From assembly GCA_964497095.1 (NCBI GenBank), contig CAZCCL010000038.1, positions 1-22,053 of the forward strand: a stretch of 22,053 nucleotides of DNA, given 5' to 3'. This document shows, in pieces, positions 6,948-13,897 of the stretch (positions are counted from its first letter, which is position 1; every line of letters begins with the position of its first letter). The position numbers and the translations under genes are program-made. The notes beneath the pieces were generated by a model that ran no database searches, was not told where the DNA came from, and worked only from the letters and a program-made list of their open reading frames with translations. The stretch comes from CAVPLM01 sp964497095. GTDB lineage: Bacteria; Actinomycetota; Thermoleophilia; RBG-16-64-13.

Positions 6948-7396
6948 TAGTGATCGACGCCGGGGTCGTCCTGGCTCTCCTATTACCTCTCCCCTTCTCG
7001 GACCGGGTGGCCGCGGAAGTTCGCTCTCTTACCGAAGCCCGGGAAGAGCTCTTCGCGCCCGCTCTGCTGGAGTACGAGGTGTGCTCGGCCATCAGCCGGG
7101 CGATCACCCGGAAGATCATCGACAACGGGAGGGCTGGACAGGCCCTCGACTCGATCCAGGCCCTCCGCATCCGTGCCATCACCCCGGCCTCGTCACTGCA
7201 CACCCGCGCGCTCTCGTGGACAGCCCGGCTGGGTCATACCAAGACCTACGACGCCCACTACCTGGCGCTGGCCGAAGAGATGAGCTGCCCGATGCTGACC
7301 GCCGACCTGCGTCTCGTCCGAGCGGCGCGGGCCCTCGGGGCCGACTGGGTCAGAGGACTGGAGCAACCGCCGCAACTACCCGGGCCAGTTCCTTGA
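6944..7396 (+). CDS. vapC: PIN-domain toxin, VapC-like ribonuclease
   Basis: This is a 150-residue PIN nuclease. The four acidic residues that hold metal in VapC enzymes are all visible: Asp5 (MIVIDAG), Glu45 (LLEYEV), Asp103 (TYDAHYLALA) and Asp121 (LTADLRL). Known VapC toxins cut tRNA or rRNA loops and stop growth when the antitoxin is degraded; the target of this one cannot be read from sequence. The start is GTG 6944, inside the antitoxin stop (GTGA overlap). The C-terminus after about residue 138 is a Pro-rich tail beyond the usual PIN fold (PPQLPGPVP), perhaps an extension by loss of an original stop. All key residues are present, so I expect it to be active. Confidence 0.88.
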   Translation: MIVIDAGVVLALLLPLPFSDRVAAEVRSLTEAREELFAPALLEYEVCSAISRAITRKIIDNGRAGQALDSIQALRIRAITPASSLHTRALSWTARLGHTKTYDAHYLALAEEMSCPMLTADLRLVRAARALGADWVRGLEQPPQLPGPVP

Positions 7397-7639
7397 ACCA
7401 TTCAGGCTGTCGAGCGCGCCCACCGCAACGAAAGATGGGGGCTGGTGACGCGGCCGGCACCACCCATCCCAGACTCACATTCGGCGCCGACTGCCTACCA
7501 GGTGCAGACAGCACCAGACTTTGATCAAGGGTATTCCGCCCCCAGATTCGGCCCAAAGCGCCAGGTACCACTGCAACTCATGCAGATATGCTTTGAGCTA
7601 GACCCAAGGGGCCGACAGATCTTCGATAGCTCAATACAA
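7397..7639. other. Non-coding gap after vapC
   Basis: These 243 bases lead into the toxin-antitoxin fragments. A plus-strand frame open from 7445 to 7882 crosses them, but only its last 45 codons resemble a protein family. I see no RNA gene or clear promoter here. Confidence 0.4.
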
Positions 7640-7741
7640 CTACGCCACCCGCAGCGGCTTGATGCGCTCCACCTGCTTCCCGATGGACTGCTCGGCCTCC
7701 CAGAGATCGACCGCACGCTGGGCGTTCAGCCAGAAGTCGGG
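7640..7741 (-). pseudogene. HigA-type antitoxin, C-terminal fragment
   Basis: On the minus strand the last 33 codons read PDFWLNAQRAVDLWEAEQ, then a linker ending IKPLRVA and a stop. This is the conserved tail of XRE-type HigA antitoxins (usual pattern: SPEFWLNLQ...YDLW, ending in PLR-A). The helix-turn-helix part that should precede it is missing. The similarity ends at about 7741, exactly where the plus-strand RHH fragment begins. The frame continues upstream to 7834, but that part is antisense to the RHH scrap and shows no HigA features. No HigB toxin is nearby. It is probably a relic left by a recombination event. Confidence 0.6.
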
Positions 7742-7882
7742 ACTACAAGGCCCGTCTCCGAGGTGATCCGAGAAGCCCTTCTCAAACACATCGAGGACCG
7801 CCGTCGAGACGCGGGTTTCCAAAAACGCCTGCATGAGTCCCTTGAAAGAAACAGGACCATCCTGGAGCGACTGAGCCGGTGA
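7742..7882 (+). pseudogene. RHH (CopG-like) antitoxin, C-terminal fragment
   Basis: The last 45 codons of a longer open frame (PVSEVIREALLKHIEDRRRD, then FQKRLHESLERNRTILERLSR) match the second helix and C-terminal tail of short ribbon-helix-helix antitoxins. The N-terminal strand and first helix are missing. Upstream in the frame (7445-7741) the protein is antisense to the HigA scrap and not family-like. A GTG at 7763 could initiate a short peptide, but it would lack the DNA-binding strand. The TGA stop overlaps a GTG (7879-7882) that opens the Doc-like fragment, the normal gene order of such modules. Confidence 0.6.
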
Positions 7883-8049
7883 GCGGACCCGTCAGCTATC
7901 TCGACCTGGCCGACTTCCTACTCATCGTCGAGGCTGTGCTGGATATCCAGGCGAGAGAACTCGCCCACGTCGCCAGACTGGATCCGGCCGAATCGGCCCT
8001 GGCCGCTCCGTCGGCGACTTTCGAGGGCCCACTCATTGAGCCTCGGTAG
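7879..8049 (+). pseudogene. Doc (death-on-curing, Fic-fold) toxin, truncated N-terminus
   Basis: A 56-codon frame starts at GTG 7879, overlapping the upstream antitoxin stop by 4 bp. It reads VSGPVSYLDLADFLLIVEAV, then ARELAHVARLD and ESALAAPSATFEG. This matches the first third of Doc-family toxins (YL...ADLLLIAEAVL, then ESALAAPQA-FGG). Doc proteins are about 125 residues and phosphorylate EF-Tu using the HPFxDGNKR loop; that region is absent here. After FEG the sequence switches to PLIEPR and stops at 8049. The convergent hydrolase gene ends at 8059. The toxin should be inactive. The coupled RHH-Doc arrangement shows that an intact module once existed. Confidence 0.6.
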
Positions 8050-8058
8050 CAGTGCCGC

Positions 8059-8892
8059 CTAATACGCCAGCACAAACGAGCGCAGTTCCCGGGCAGACTG
8101 CTCCCCTCTCGCCGGGTGGCCCATTCCCTGATAGAGAACCAGCTTGGCGCCAGGAATCCCCTGGGCGGTCTGATGGAACAGCTCTTCCGTGTAGAACGGG
8201 TCGACTGCTCCGGCGATGACGAGCGTGGGGACGGCGATCTCGGTTAGCCGCTCCCACAAGTCGAAAGCATCCTCCGCCTCGATGGTAACGATCAGATCCG
8301 AGGGATCGTCCGGAGAGCTCACAGTCATCATCGCCGAAACCATCCCGACGGCGAAGCCGCGATACCAGCTGGGCTTCAGGACGAACTCCATCAGCGCGGC
8401 GCTCGCCTTGCGCCACTTCTTCGCGCGCGCAAGATCCCGGACGCGCAGCTGTACCTCTTTGCCGGCGGGCCCCAACTTGTAGGCCGCCGAGTGGATCACC
8501 AGGCTGCGCGCCAGGTTGCCGTGGTCGGCTGCGAACTGCATGGCGATGGATCCTCCGGTGGACGTGCCGATCACATCCACCGGTCCGGAGAACTCCTGGG
8601 TGATCATCTCGGCATAGTCATCGGCCATGTCGGCAAGGGTGTATCCCTTGGGAAGTCCTTTCTTCCGGTTGACCACGTAGAGGGTGCATTCCGGCAGGAG
8701 TGACCTGTAGAAGGCAAACGTGAAGCGGGCCTTGAATCCTGTGTGCGGTTTGTTCTCGAAGCATAGGCCGGCGAACACGACGGCCGGTCTGGCCCCATCG
8801 CCGAGGCGGTTGTAGGGAAGCCCGTTGCGAGTGAGCCCGGCTCCCGCGTTGAGTGTCGACCCGTCGGCGTTCATGCCTCGGCGTTCTCCCAT
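8059..8892 (-). CDS. Alpha/beta-hydrolase fold protein
   Basis: This is a 277-residue hydrolase with a complete catalytic triad: nucleophile Ser111 in the elbow GTSTGG, Asp231 in IAGAVDPFY and His259 in GMGHP. VVFAGLCFENKP (about 38-49) is the oxyanion-side strand. A cap region with KW...SAALMEFVLKPSWYRGF lies at about 160-180. The family covers esterases, lactonases and dehalogenases; the substrate is unknown. The start is ATG 8892 with GAAGGA 8 nt upstream; ATG 8874 is less well placed. A good promoter lies about 100 bp upstream, so it is probably transcribed on its own, although the DUF169 gene precedes it on the same strand. Confidence 0.82.
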   Translation of the reverse strand: MGERRGMNADGSTLNAGAGLTRNGLPYNRLGDGARPAVVFAGLCFENKPHTGFKARFTFAFYRSLLPECTLYVVNRKKGLPKGYTLADMADDYAEMITQEFSGPVDVIGTSTGGSIAMQFAADHGNLARSLVIHSAAYKLGPAGKEVQLRVRDLARAKKWRKASAALMEFVLKPSWYRGFAVGMVSAMMTVSSPDDPSDLIVTIEAEDAFDLWERLTEIAVPTLVIAGAVDPFYTEELFHQTAQGIPGAKLVLYQGMGHPARGEQSARELRSFVLAY

Positions 8893-8990
8893 CGTACAAG
8901 TCCTTCAGCGCCTACTCCTAACGGCCGACCGCCCACGACCTCGATCCGGTGAGGAGGCGCCGAACCAGTCGAAGACCCGTGCCTACTTAC

Positions 8991-9019
8991 GTTATATGTC
9001 AACCCGGCTTTGGAGTCGA
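8991..9019 (-). promoter_or_regulatory. Promoter for the alpha/beta hydrolase gene
   Basis: On the minus strand TCGACT (9014-9019), a 17-bp spacer and TATAAC (8991-8996) match 4 of 6 and 5 of 6 of the sigma70 consensus. The start would be near 8984, about 92 nt before the ATG. Confidence 0.5.
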
Positions 9020-9100
9020 GGGGGTCGCGACCCGGATTCGCCCGGGCGCATCCGAGAGCTGATCGAGAAGCGCCTGACATACGCATATCGGCGCTCCATG

Positions 9101-9841
9101 CTATTCGCTGTGCATCCCCCAACTCGTGAACAGTTCCTTGTAGAGGTCGGGCTGGGGGAAGTCCGGCTGCATGAACATCTGGTGCTCGCGATAGGCGAAG
9201 AGACCGTGTTCGTTTTCTCGCAAGCCTTCCACCAGCGTCTGCATCCTGCCTTGCGGCACGGAAAACATCAGATCCCCTTCCTCGGTGAGTGCTCGTTGAT
9301 ATTCGCCTGGGTCGGGCATAACAACCCAGTATTCGCCGGTCTTCATGGGGTTCACGACGGCCCAGGCGCAGGACGGAGGGAAGAGATGACACTTCACCAA
9401 AGGGACGTCCTGTATCTTCATCGACAGGAGCAGCCCTCGCAGTTGGGCGGGATTGGCATAGATGATGACAACGTCGGGCAGAAAGTTTGCGCTTCTCAAA
9501 GGCGCAGAGACGATGCCGACGTATTCGCCGGGTTCGAAGGTGTCGTATGGATGAGACCACTGGGTAACGGATTCAGGCCTCTCTACCAGTCCGTAAGCCA
9601 TGACCGCGCTCGGGCACCAGTGATCTTCCTTCAGCATCGCCACCGTTGTCCCTTCGCGTCGAGACAGGGCAAATGCCTGGCATTGCGCCACATGGTAACC
9701 GCGGTCTCTTGTGGGCCTGATGGCTCCCTCCGGGATGTCCGACTCCTTCTTCAACATCTTCACGGCGATCGGAGATGAGCGCAAGATAAGAGCTTCTTCC
9801 AGTTCCTCGCCGTATCTATTGAATTCGCTGAAGTCGGACAT
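9101..9841 (-). CDS. DUF169 family protein
   Basis: The 246-residue protein belongs to the DUF169 family, which is frequent in archaea and anaerobic bacteria and has no established reaction. Visible family features are SSPIAVKMLK (about 22-31), the Cys-containing YHVAQCQAFALSRREG (about 49-64), HWCPSAVMAYGLVE (about 73-86), PDVVIIYANPAQL, and the Cys/Phe-rich KCHLFPPSCAWAVVNP. The repeated Cys positions suggest a metal or thiol role, but that is inference. ATG 9841 (MSDFSEF) is chosen because AGGAGG lies 8 nt upstream; the longer frame to 9892 has no ribosome site. The gene follows mazF by 106 bp on the same strand and precedes the hydrolase. Some DUF169 genes sit near anaerobic aromatic metabolism, which may be relevant to the dehydratases farther right. 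Confidence 0.8.
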   Translation of the reverse strand: MSDFSEFNRYGEELEEALILRSSPIAVKMLKKESDIPEGAIRPTRDRGYHVAQCQAFALSRREGTTVAMLKEDHWCPSAVMAYGLVERPESVTQWSHPYDTFEPGEYVGIVSAPLRSANFLPDVVIIYANPAQLRGLLLSMKIQDVPLVKCHLFPPSCAWAVVNPMKTGEYWVVMPDPGEYQRALTEEGDLMFSVPQGRMQTLVEGLRENEHGLFAYREHQMFMQPDFPQPDLYKELFTSWGMHSE

Positions 9842-9906
9842 ACGTTTTGCCTCCTGCCGGGATGGATGACGATTCTGTGCCGGTGAAGTCATCTGTTGGC
9901 CCGAAA

Positions 9907-9925
9907 CACTGACTGAGCATCAGTG
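9907..9925 (-). terminator. Weak hairpin after mazF
   Basis: CACTGA (9907-9912) and TCAGTG (9920-9925) form a 6-bp stem with a 7-nt loop, followed on the minus strand by TTTCGG. The T-run is short, so it may be a weak terminator or an attenuating hairpin in front of the DUF169 gene. Confidence 0.25.
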
Positions 9926-9947
9926 GGCAATCTCCGCCGATCGGCGC

Positions 9948-10283
9948 TCAGTAGATACACGCATCGAGTAGTGAGAGAACTTCCTGCAGGACCGACTCCC
10001 GCGCAGGTCCGATGCGCTTCACGTTGCGCGAGCGAAAGTCGATGGACTTGACCTGTCCGACCATCACGACACCGTTTACGTCCTCACCTTCAGGAATAGA
10101 GACGTGGAAAGGGTAGTCCCGCCGGGCGCTGGTCACCGGGCAAACGATACACACTCCGGTGTGCTTGTTGAAGAGGTCGTTGCTGACCACCAGGGCGGGT
10201 CGGCGTCCACGTTGCTCGTGACCCGACTGGGGATCAAAGGTCAGCAGGACGAAGTCCCCCTTCCGGGGAACATAGGCCGCCAC
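9948..10283 (-). CDS. mazF: MazF-family endoribonuclease toxin
   Basis: This 111-residue toxin has the MazF/PemK SH3-like barrel. The signature GDFVLLTFDPQSGHEQRGRRPALVVSN runs from about residue 9, including the RGRRP segment that holds the catalytic Arg. VCPVTS (about 48-53) has the conserved Thr, and GVVMVGQVKSIDFRSRNV follows. MazF enzymes cut mRNA or tRNA at short motifs, and the recognition site cannot be read from the protein. The start is GTG 10283, abutting the mazE stop with no spacing; GAGAGG 8 nt upstream lies inside the mazE end, so translation is coupled. All signature residues are intact. Confidence 0.92.
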   Translation of the reverse strand: MAAYVPRKGDFVLLTFDPQSGHEQRGRRPALVVSNDLFNKHTGVCIVCPVTSARRDYPFHVSIPEGEDVNGVVMVGQVKSIDFRSRNVKRIGPARESVLQEVLSLLDACIY

Positions 10284-10532
10284 CTACCACACCTCTCGGC
10301 CGGCAGGGGGCCCCCAGTCGAGCTCGCCAGGCTTGTAGCCCTTGGGGATGGAAGCGACGAGTTGCTCGAGGTCGAGCGCCCCGCGTACGCGGCGGACCGG
10401 CGTCACCACAAGGGCGCCGTCGTGCACGGTCACATCGACGGCGTCTCCGACGCCGATATCAGCATCGGAGAGCAGCTCCCTGCTGAGACGAACACCCTGG
10501 CTGTTGCCCCACTTCTGGACTCGTGTGATCAT
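10284..10532 (-). CDS. mazE: MazE-family antitoxin (SpoVT/AbrB fold)
   Basis: This 82-residue antitoxin has the swapped-hairpin AbrB motif VQKWGNSQGVRLSRELL (about 5-21), then VGDAVDVTVHDGALVVTP. The DNA-binding hairpin should bind the operon's own promoter. The acidic, Trp-containing tail (about 55-82, ending DWGPPAGREVW) should thread into MazF. ATG 10532 has AGGAGGT 7 nt upstream. The gene pairs with the abutting mazF. Confidence 0.92.
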   Translation of the reverse strand: MITRVQKWGNSQGVRLSRELLSDADIGVGDAVDVTVHDGALVVTPVRRVRGALDLEQLVASIPKGYKPGELDWGPPAGREVW

Positions 10533-10558
10533 CGGGCCTACCTCCTACGGCTAGCCTA

Positions 10559-10586
10559 AGTATATCCCCAGTCCCCTTTGACCAAA
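10559..10586 (-). promoter_or_regulatory. Candidate mazEF promoter
   Basis: On the minus strand TATACT (10559-10564) is a good -10. The -35 is poor: TTGGTC with 15 bp or TTTGGT with 16 bp. The leader would be about 20 nt, ending at the strong AGGAGGT. MazE autorepression at this site is expected from the family. Confidence 0.4.
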
Positions 10587-10838
10587 AGCGCGATTTCCGG
10601 CAGCGATGCTATGCAGGGCGTCGTCAACGCGGTGCCACCGCCCCGAGTACTGGTACGCCGTCTCAGACTATTCGACTTGAGTACAGTGGACGAGACCCGT
10701 TCTCTGCGGTGACGGCGGGTGACGAGCCACGATGCTTCCCGTCAAGGAGACAAGAGCGGAGGCTCCGAAGAACCTCCGCTCGCCTGGGCCACGCAGGTTC
10801 GCCGCCGGGCACCGGCCATTCCCTGCTGCAGTGGTCGA
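10587..10838. other. Gap between mazE promoter and catalase end
   Basis: I see no gene in this stretch apart from the hairpin at 10755-10780. Neither strand shows a convincing short gene, RNA or ribosome site here. Confidence 0.4.
10755..10780 (-). terminator. Likely catalase transcript terminator
   Basis: AGCGGAGG (10755-10762) and CCTCCGCT (10773-10780) form a perfect 8-bp stem with a 10-nt loop, about 60 bp after the catalase stop. The following minus-strand bases (CTTGTCTCCTTG) are T-rich but not a pure run, so termination efficiency is uncertain. Confidence 0.4.
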
Positions 10839-12290
10839 TCAGCTCCTCATACCTTTGGCGATACGGTCGCCGATCTCCTTATCGATGTTCCGCCAGTACT
10901 CGAAGGCGCGTTCAAGGACGGGCCGGCTCACGCCGTTCTTCAAGTGTCCGACCACGTTTGACACCAGTCGGTCACGCTGGGCGTCGTCCATTACTTTGCG
11001 CACCAGGGTGCCGGGCTGGCCGAAGTCGTCGTCGTCTTTGCGCAGGGTATATGCGGCGCGCATGAACTCGCCGCTGGCATTCCAGACGGCCTGTTCGGGG
11101 TAACGCTCGGGGTCGGGCACGGGGCCGCCCTTGGAGTTGGGCGCGTACACGGGATCGGAGACGTTGTCTATCCGCATCGCGCCGCCCTTGCTGTAGCTGT
11201 GTACCGGGCTCTTCGGCCGGTTGACCGGGATCTGTCTGTAGTTCACCCCCAACCGGGCGCGATGGGCATCAGCGTAGGAGAGGAGACGAGCCAGCAGCAT
11301 CTTGTCCGGACTGGGACCGATCCCCGGCACCACGTTGTTCGGCTCGAATGCCGCCTGCTCGATCTCGGCGTGAAAATCGCTTGGATTGCGATTCAGCGTG
11401 AGCCGGCCCACTTCGTGCACAGGGTAGTCGCCGTGGGGCCAGACCTTGGTGAGATCGAACGGGTTGAACCGGTAGGTCTCAGCCTCTTCGAAGGGCATGA
11501 TCTGGACCTTCAGGGTCCAACTGGGATAGTCGCCCCGCTTGATTGCTTCGTGTAGATCGCGCCGGTGATAGTCGGCATCCTCACCCGCGATGCGGTCGCC
11601 CTCTTCCTGAGTCAGAAAGTCGATGCCCTGATCGGTCTTGAAGTGATATTTCACCCAGAAGCGTTCGCCTTGGGCGTTCACCCACATGTAGGTGTGGCTC
11701 GTATAACCGTTCATGTGCCGATAGCTCTTGGGGATCCCGCGATCACTCATCAGAATGGTGACTTGATGGGCCGATTCGGGAGACAGGGTCCAGAAGTCCC
11801 ACTGCATGTCGTTGTCCCGCAGACCACTGTCCGCCCGACGCTTCTGCGAGTGGATGAAGTGCTGGAACTTCATGGGGTCGCGGACGAAGAACACCGGCGT
11901 GTTGTTGCCCACCATGTCGTAGTTGCCCTCGGTGGTGTAGAACTTGAGGGCAAAGCCGCGCACGTCCCGCCAGGTGTCGGGACTGCCGCTCTCGCCGGCT
12001 ACCGTGGAGAACCTGGCCAGCACCTCGGTCTTCGTGCCCGGTTGGAACACAGCCGCCTTTGTGTAGGCGCTGACGTCCTGGGTCACTTCTAAGTGCCCGA
12101 AGGCCCCGGATCCCTTGGCGTGGGGCTGGCGGTCCGGGATCATCTCCCGGTTGAAGGTGGCCATCTGCTCGACCAGGTAGTGGTCGTGAAGCAGAATGGG
12201 ACCGTCGGGTCCCACGGTGAGTGAGAACTCTTGGCTGGGTACAGGGATTCCAGCATCCGTCGTTGTGGGCTTGCGTTCGTCCTTCTCCAT
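10839..12290 (-). CDS. katA: Monofunctional haem catalase
   Basis: This catalase disproportionates hydrogen peroxide to water and oxygen in the cytoplasm. Its 483 residues match the small-subunit (clade 3-type) class. Active-site residues are visible: distal His57 in RQPHAKGSGAFGH, distal Asn130 in VGNNTPVFFVRDP, and proximal haem ligand Tyr339 in RLLSYADAHRARLG. ARFSTVAGESGSPDTWRDVRGFA (about 92-114) is the core signature. The start is ATG 12290 because GGAGGAG lies 7 nt upstream; the frame is open to 12443 without a better site. It appears monocistronic, with a hairpin about 60 bp downstream. Its presence next to anaerobe-type genes suggests protection during oxygen exposure. Confidence 0.96.
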   Translation of the reverse strand: MEKDERKPTTTDAGIPVPSQEFSLTVGPDGPILLHDHYLVEQMATFNREMIPDRQPHAKGSGAFGHLEVTQDVSAYTKAAVFQPGTKTEVLARFSTVAGESGSPDTWRDVRGFALKFYTTEGNYDMVGNNTPVFFVRDPMKFQHFIHSQKRRADSGLRDNDMQWDFWTLSPESAHQVTILMSDRGIPKSYRHMNGYTSHTYMWVNAQGERFWVKYHFKTDQGIDFLTQEEGDRIAGEDADYHRRDLHEAIKRGDYPSWTLKVQIMPFEEAETYRFNPFDLTKVWPHGDYPVHEVGRLTLNRNPSDFHAEIEQAAFEPNNVVPGIGPSPDKMLLARLLSYADAHRARLGVNYRQIPVNRPKSPVHSYSKGGAMRIDNVSDPVYAPNSKGGPVPDPERYPEQAVWNASGEFMRAAYTLRKDDDDFGQPGTLVRKVMDDAQRDRLVSNVVGHLKNGVSRPVLERAFEYWRNIDKEIGDRIAKGMRS

Positions 12291-12600
12291 GGTAGTGCTC
12301 CTCCAAGCTCGTCGTTCGATGCCACCCGAATGGCTGCGCGAAGGGACGGGCCCGGCCCGGGACTCTTGTTCTCGAAGCCCTGAGCACCGGCGTTCTACCA
12401 TGACCTCGCCGGCAGACTCCGCGCCCCATGCCGGCCTCGACATCCCCCGAGTTGGGCGGCTCGGTCTGGCTTCTGTTTACCCGGACACGCGGTTCCGTAC
12501 TCCCATTCTTGTTCTCAGCCCTCTTCACAACGCTTCGCGGGCAAACCGTGGGCAAGCCGTGGCCAGGGTGCAAAGCCCCGCTTTCCACCAGGCTTCACTA
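12291..12600. other. Gap upstream of catalase
   Basis: This 310-base region holds no recognisable gene. I could not find a convincing promoter for the catalase. Near 12566-12586, read on the minus strand just past the tRNA 3' end, GTGgAAAGC-GGG-GCTTTgCAC forms a hairpin with one mismatch and no T-tract; it could be an old tRNA terminator stem. Confidence 0.35.
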
Positions 12601-12645
12601 CGGTAGCGGGGGCAGGATTTGAACCCGCGACCTTCGGGTGATGAG
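12601..12645 (-). pseudogene. tRNA 3' half (CAU-type loop), probable att scar
   Basis: Read on the minus strand, the segment starts with the loop CTCATCA, the anticodon-stem strand CCCGA and the variable loop AGGTC. A perfect T arm follows (GCGGG-TTCAAAT-CCTGC), then a 3' acceptor strand CCCCGCT, discriminator A and CC. The loop carries CAT, as in tRNA-Met. The matching 5' acceptor (AGCGGGG) and a D arm are absent upstream. A GGGCTC lies nearby, but with 7 extra bases before CTCAT, so the anticodon arm would have a 14-nt loop. A 3' tRNA half of this kind is what site-specific integration into a tRNA gene leaves at the distal end of an element. No integrase is visible in the window. Confidence 0.6.
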
Positions 12646-12727
12646 GACAGAGCCCGTTTCATGCCAGGACGGCGGACCACGTTTGCACAGCCCATCTTAG
12701 GATCGAGCGCGGATCCTGTTTGCTTCA

Positions 12728-13897
12728 TCACCATGCAAGTCCCGTCGTGGGGGTGCTCTGGAAAACGAGCTTGCCACGGTGGTCGACGTAGCCCCAGGAG
12801 CCGGCGCCCAAGCCCACGAGGCCGAGACCTCCGCTGAAGGGCTGCGCGTCCGTGAACATCGGCTCGACGGCGAACCTGCCCTCCCTGTCGATGTAGCCGT
12901 ACGCGCCTCCCCGCTCAAGCTGCACCGCGGCCAGCCCTTCTGAATGGCGAAAGGCCCGATTGAACTGCGGCTCGACTGCCCACGTCCCGTTCTTGCGAAT
13001 GTAGCCCCACCGCTCGCCCGACCTCACCGCGGCGAGATCCTCGAAGAACGGGCGGGCCTCATCGAACTGGGGAGTGATGATCATGCTTCCACTGAGGTCA
13101 ATGTAGCCCCACTTGGGGCCCACCTTGATCGGGGCTCGTCCATCCGAGAATCGGCCTGCTGCTTCCAGTTCTGGCGGGACGACCCACACGCCGTTCTCGT
13201 CGATGTAGCCGTAGAGATCCAAATTGCGCACTAGAGCGCGACCCTCGGAGAAGCTGTCCGCCCATTGGAACTCCGGCGGGATAACCCACGCTCCCGTCTT
13301 GTCGATGAAACCCCACTCCGCCCGCACGGCCACCGCAGCCAGACCCTCGGAGAAGCTGCCGGCACGGCGGAAGAGCAGGGGGATCACCGCGCTGCCCGTC
13401 TTGTCGATGTAGCCATAGCCGCAGTTACCGGCCGGCGGTGCAGTCGCCACAAGGGCTAGGCCTTCGGAGAAGTTGCGCGCCACGACATACCCAGTACGGA
13501 TCACGAGAGCGCCCGTCTTGTCTAGGTAGCCGTGCACATTGCCGGAACCCACTTCGGCAAGACCTTCGGAGAACTCCAGCGCTTCCGAGAACTGCGGCGC
13601 GATGACCATCCGGCCGTCGCGGTCGATGTAGCCATACTGCTCACCCACACGTACCGGATACAGGCCAACGGACTCCGTCGTGCTGGTAGTGCCGATGCCC
13701 CCGAAACACAGGAACACGACCACGATGCAAAGGACGGCGATCCACTTTGGGCCCCGAGGCGACCGTGCACGGGGCTCGGCCTCAGGGGGGGCCTTCCACA
13801 GCGGCGCATTCCAGTCGAGAGAGGACCTTTCGACAGTCACACTGTGGTGACCGCGGCCCAGTTCTCCCAGATCACCCTGTCGTCCTTGTTGACTCAC
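12728..13897 (-). CDS. WG-repeat protein with N-terminal membrane anchor
   Basis: This 389-residue protein has a cytoplasmic N-terminus (about 1-51), one membrane segment (WIAVLCIVVVFLCFGGIG, about 52-69), then eight full WG-type repeats and a partial ninth. Each repeat is 32-34 residues of the form W/YGYID-G-(x)-V/I-P-F-A-F-EGLA-V. WG repeats build extended or propeller-like surfaces; their partners are mostly unknown. The predicted topology places the repeats outside the cytoplasmic membrane. The GTG start at 13897 lies inside the end of the dehydratase gene (26-bp overlap), which suggests shared transcription. An alternative start downstream would keep all repeats. The DNA shows matching imperfect repeats of about 96-102 bp, so repeat number may vary between strains. 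Confidence 0.82.
   Translation of the reverse strand: MSQQGRQGDLGELGRGHHSVTVERSSLDWNAPLWKAPPEAEPRARSPRGPKWIAVLCIVVVFLCFGGIGTTSTTESVGLYPVRVGEQYGYIDRDGRMVIAPQFSEALEFSEGLAEVGSGNVHGYLDKTGALVIRTGYVVARNFSEGLALVATAPPAGNCGYGYIDKTGSAVIPLLFRRAGSFSEGLAAVAVRAEWGFIDKTGAWVIPPEFQWADSFSEGRALVRNLDLYGYIDENGVWVVPPELEAAGRFSDGRAPIKVGPKWGYIDLSGSMIITPQFDEARPFFEDLAAVRSGERWGYIRKNGTWAVEPQFNRAFRHSEGLAAVQLERGGAYGYIDREGRFAVEPMFTDAQPFSGGLGLVGLGAGSWGYVDHRGKLVFQSTPTTGLAW

Noticed and set aside
7445..7882. A 145-codon plus-strand frame that could be annotated as one hypothetical protein.
   Set aside because: Only the last 45 codons resemble an antitoxin; the preceding part is antisense to a HigA tail and shows no family features, so it is a chance extension.
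8998..9003. TTGACA on the minus strand as a -35 box for the hydrolase.
   Set aside because: No -10 is found 16-18 bp downstream; the overlapping TCGACT-17-TATAAC arrangement fits better.
8825..9778. A 317-codon plus-strand open frame.
   Set aside because: It lies antisense to the DUF169 gene and the hydrolase start, has no ribosome site and a translation without recognisable domains; long antisense frames are common in high-GC DNA.
12566..12586. Hairpin beyond the tRNA half as an active terminator.
   Set aside because: There is no T-tract and the stem has a G-G mismatch; at most it is a relic.
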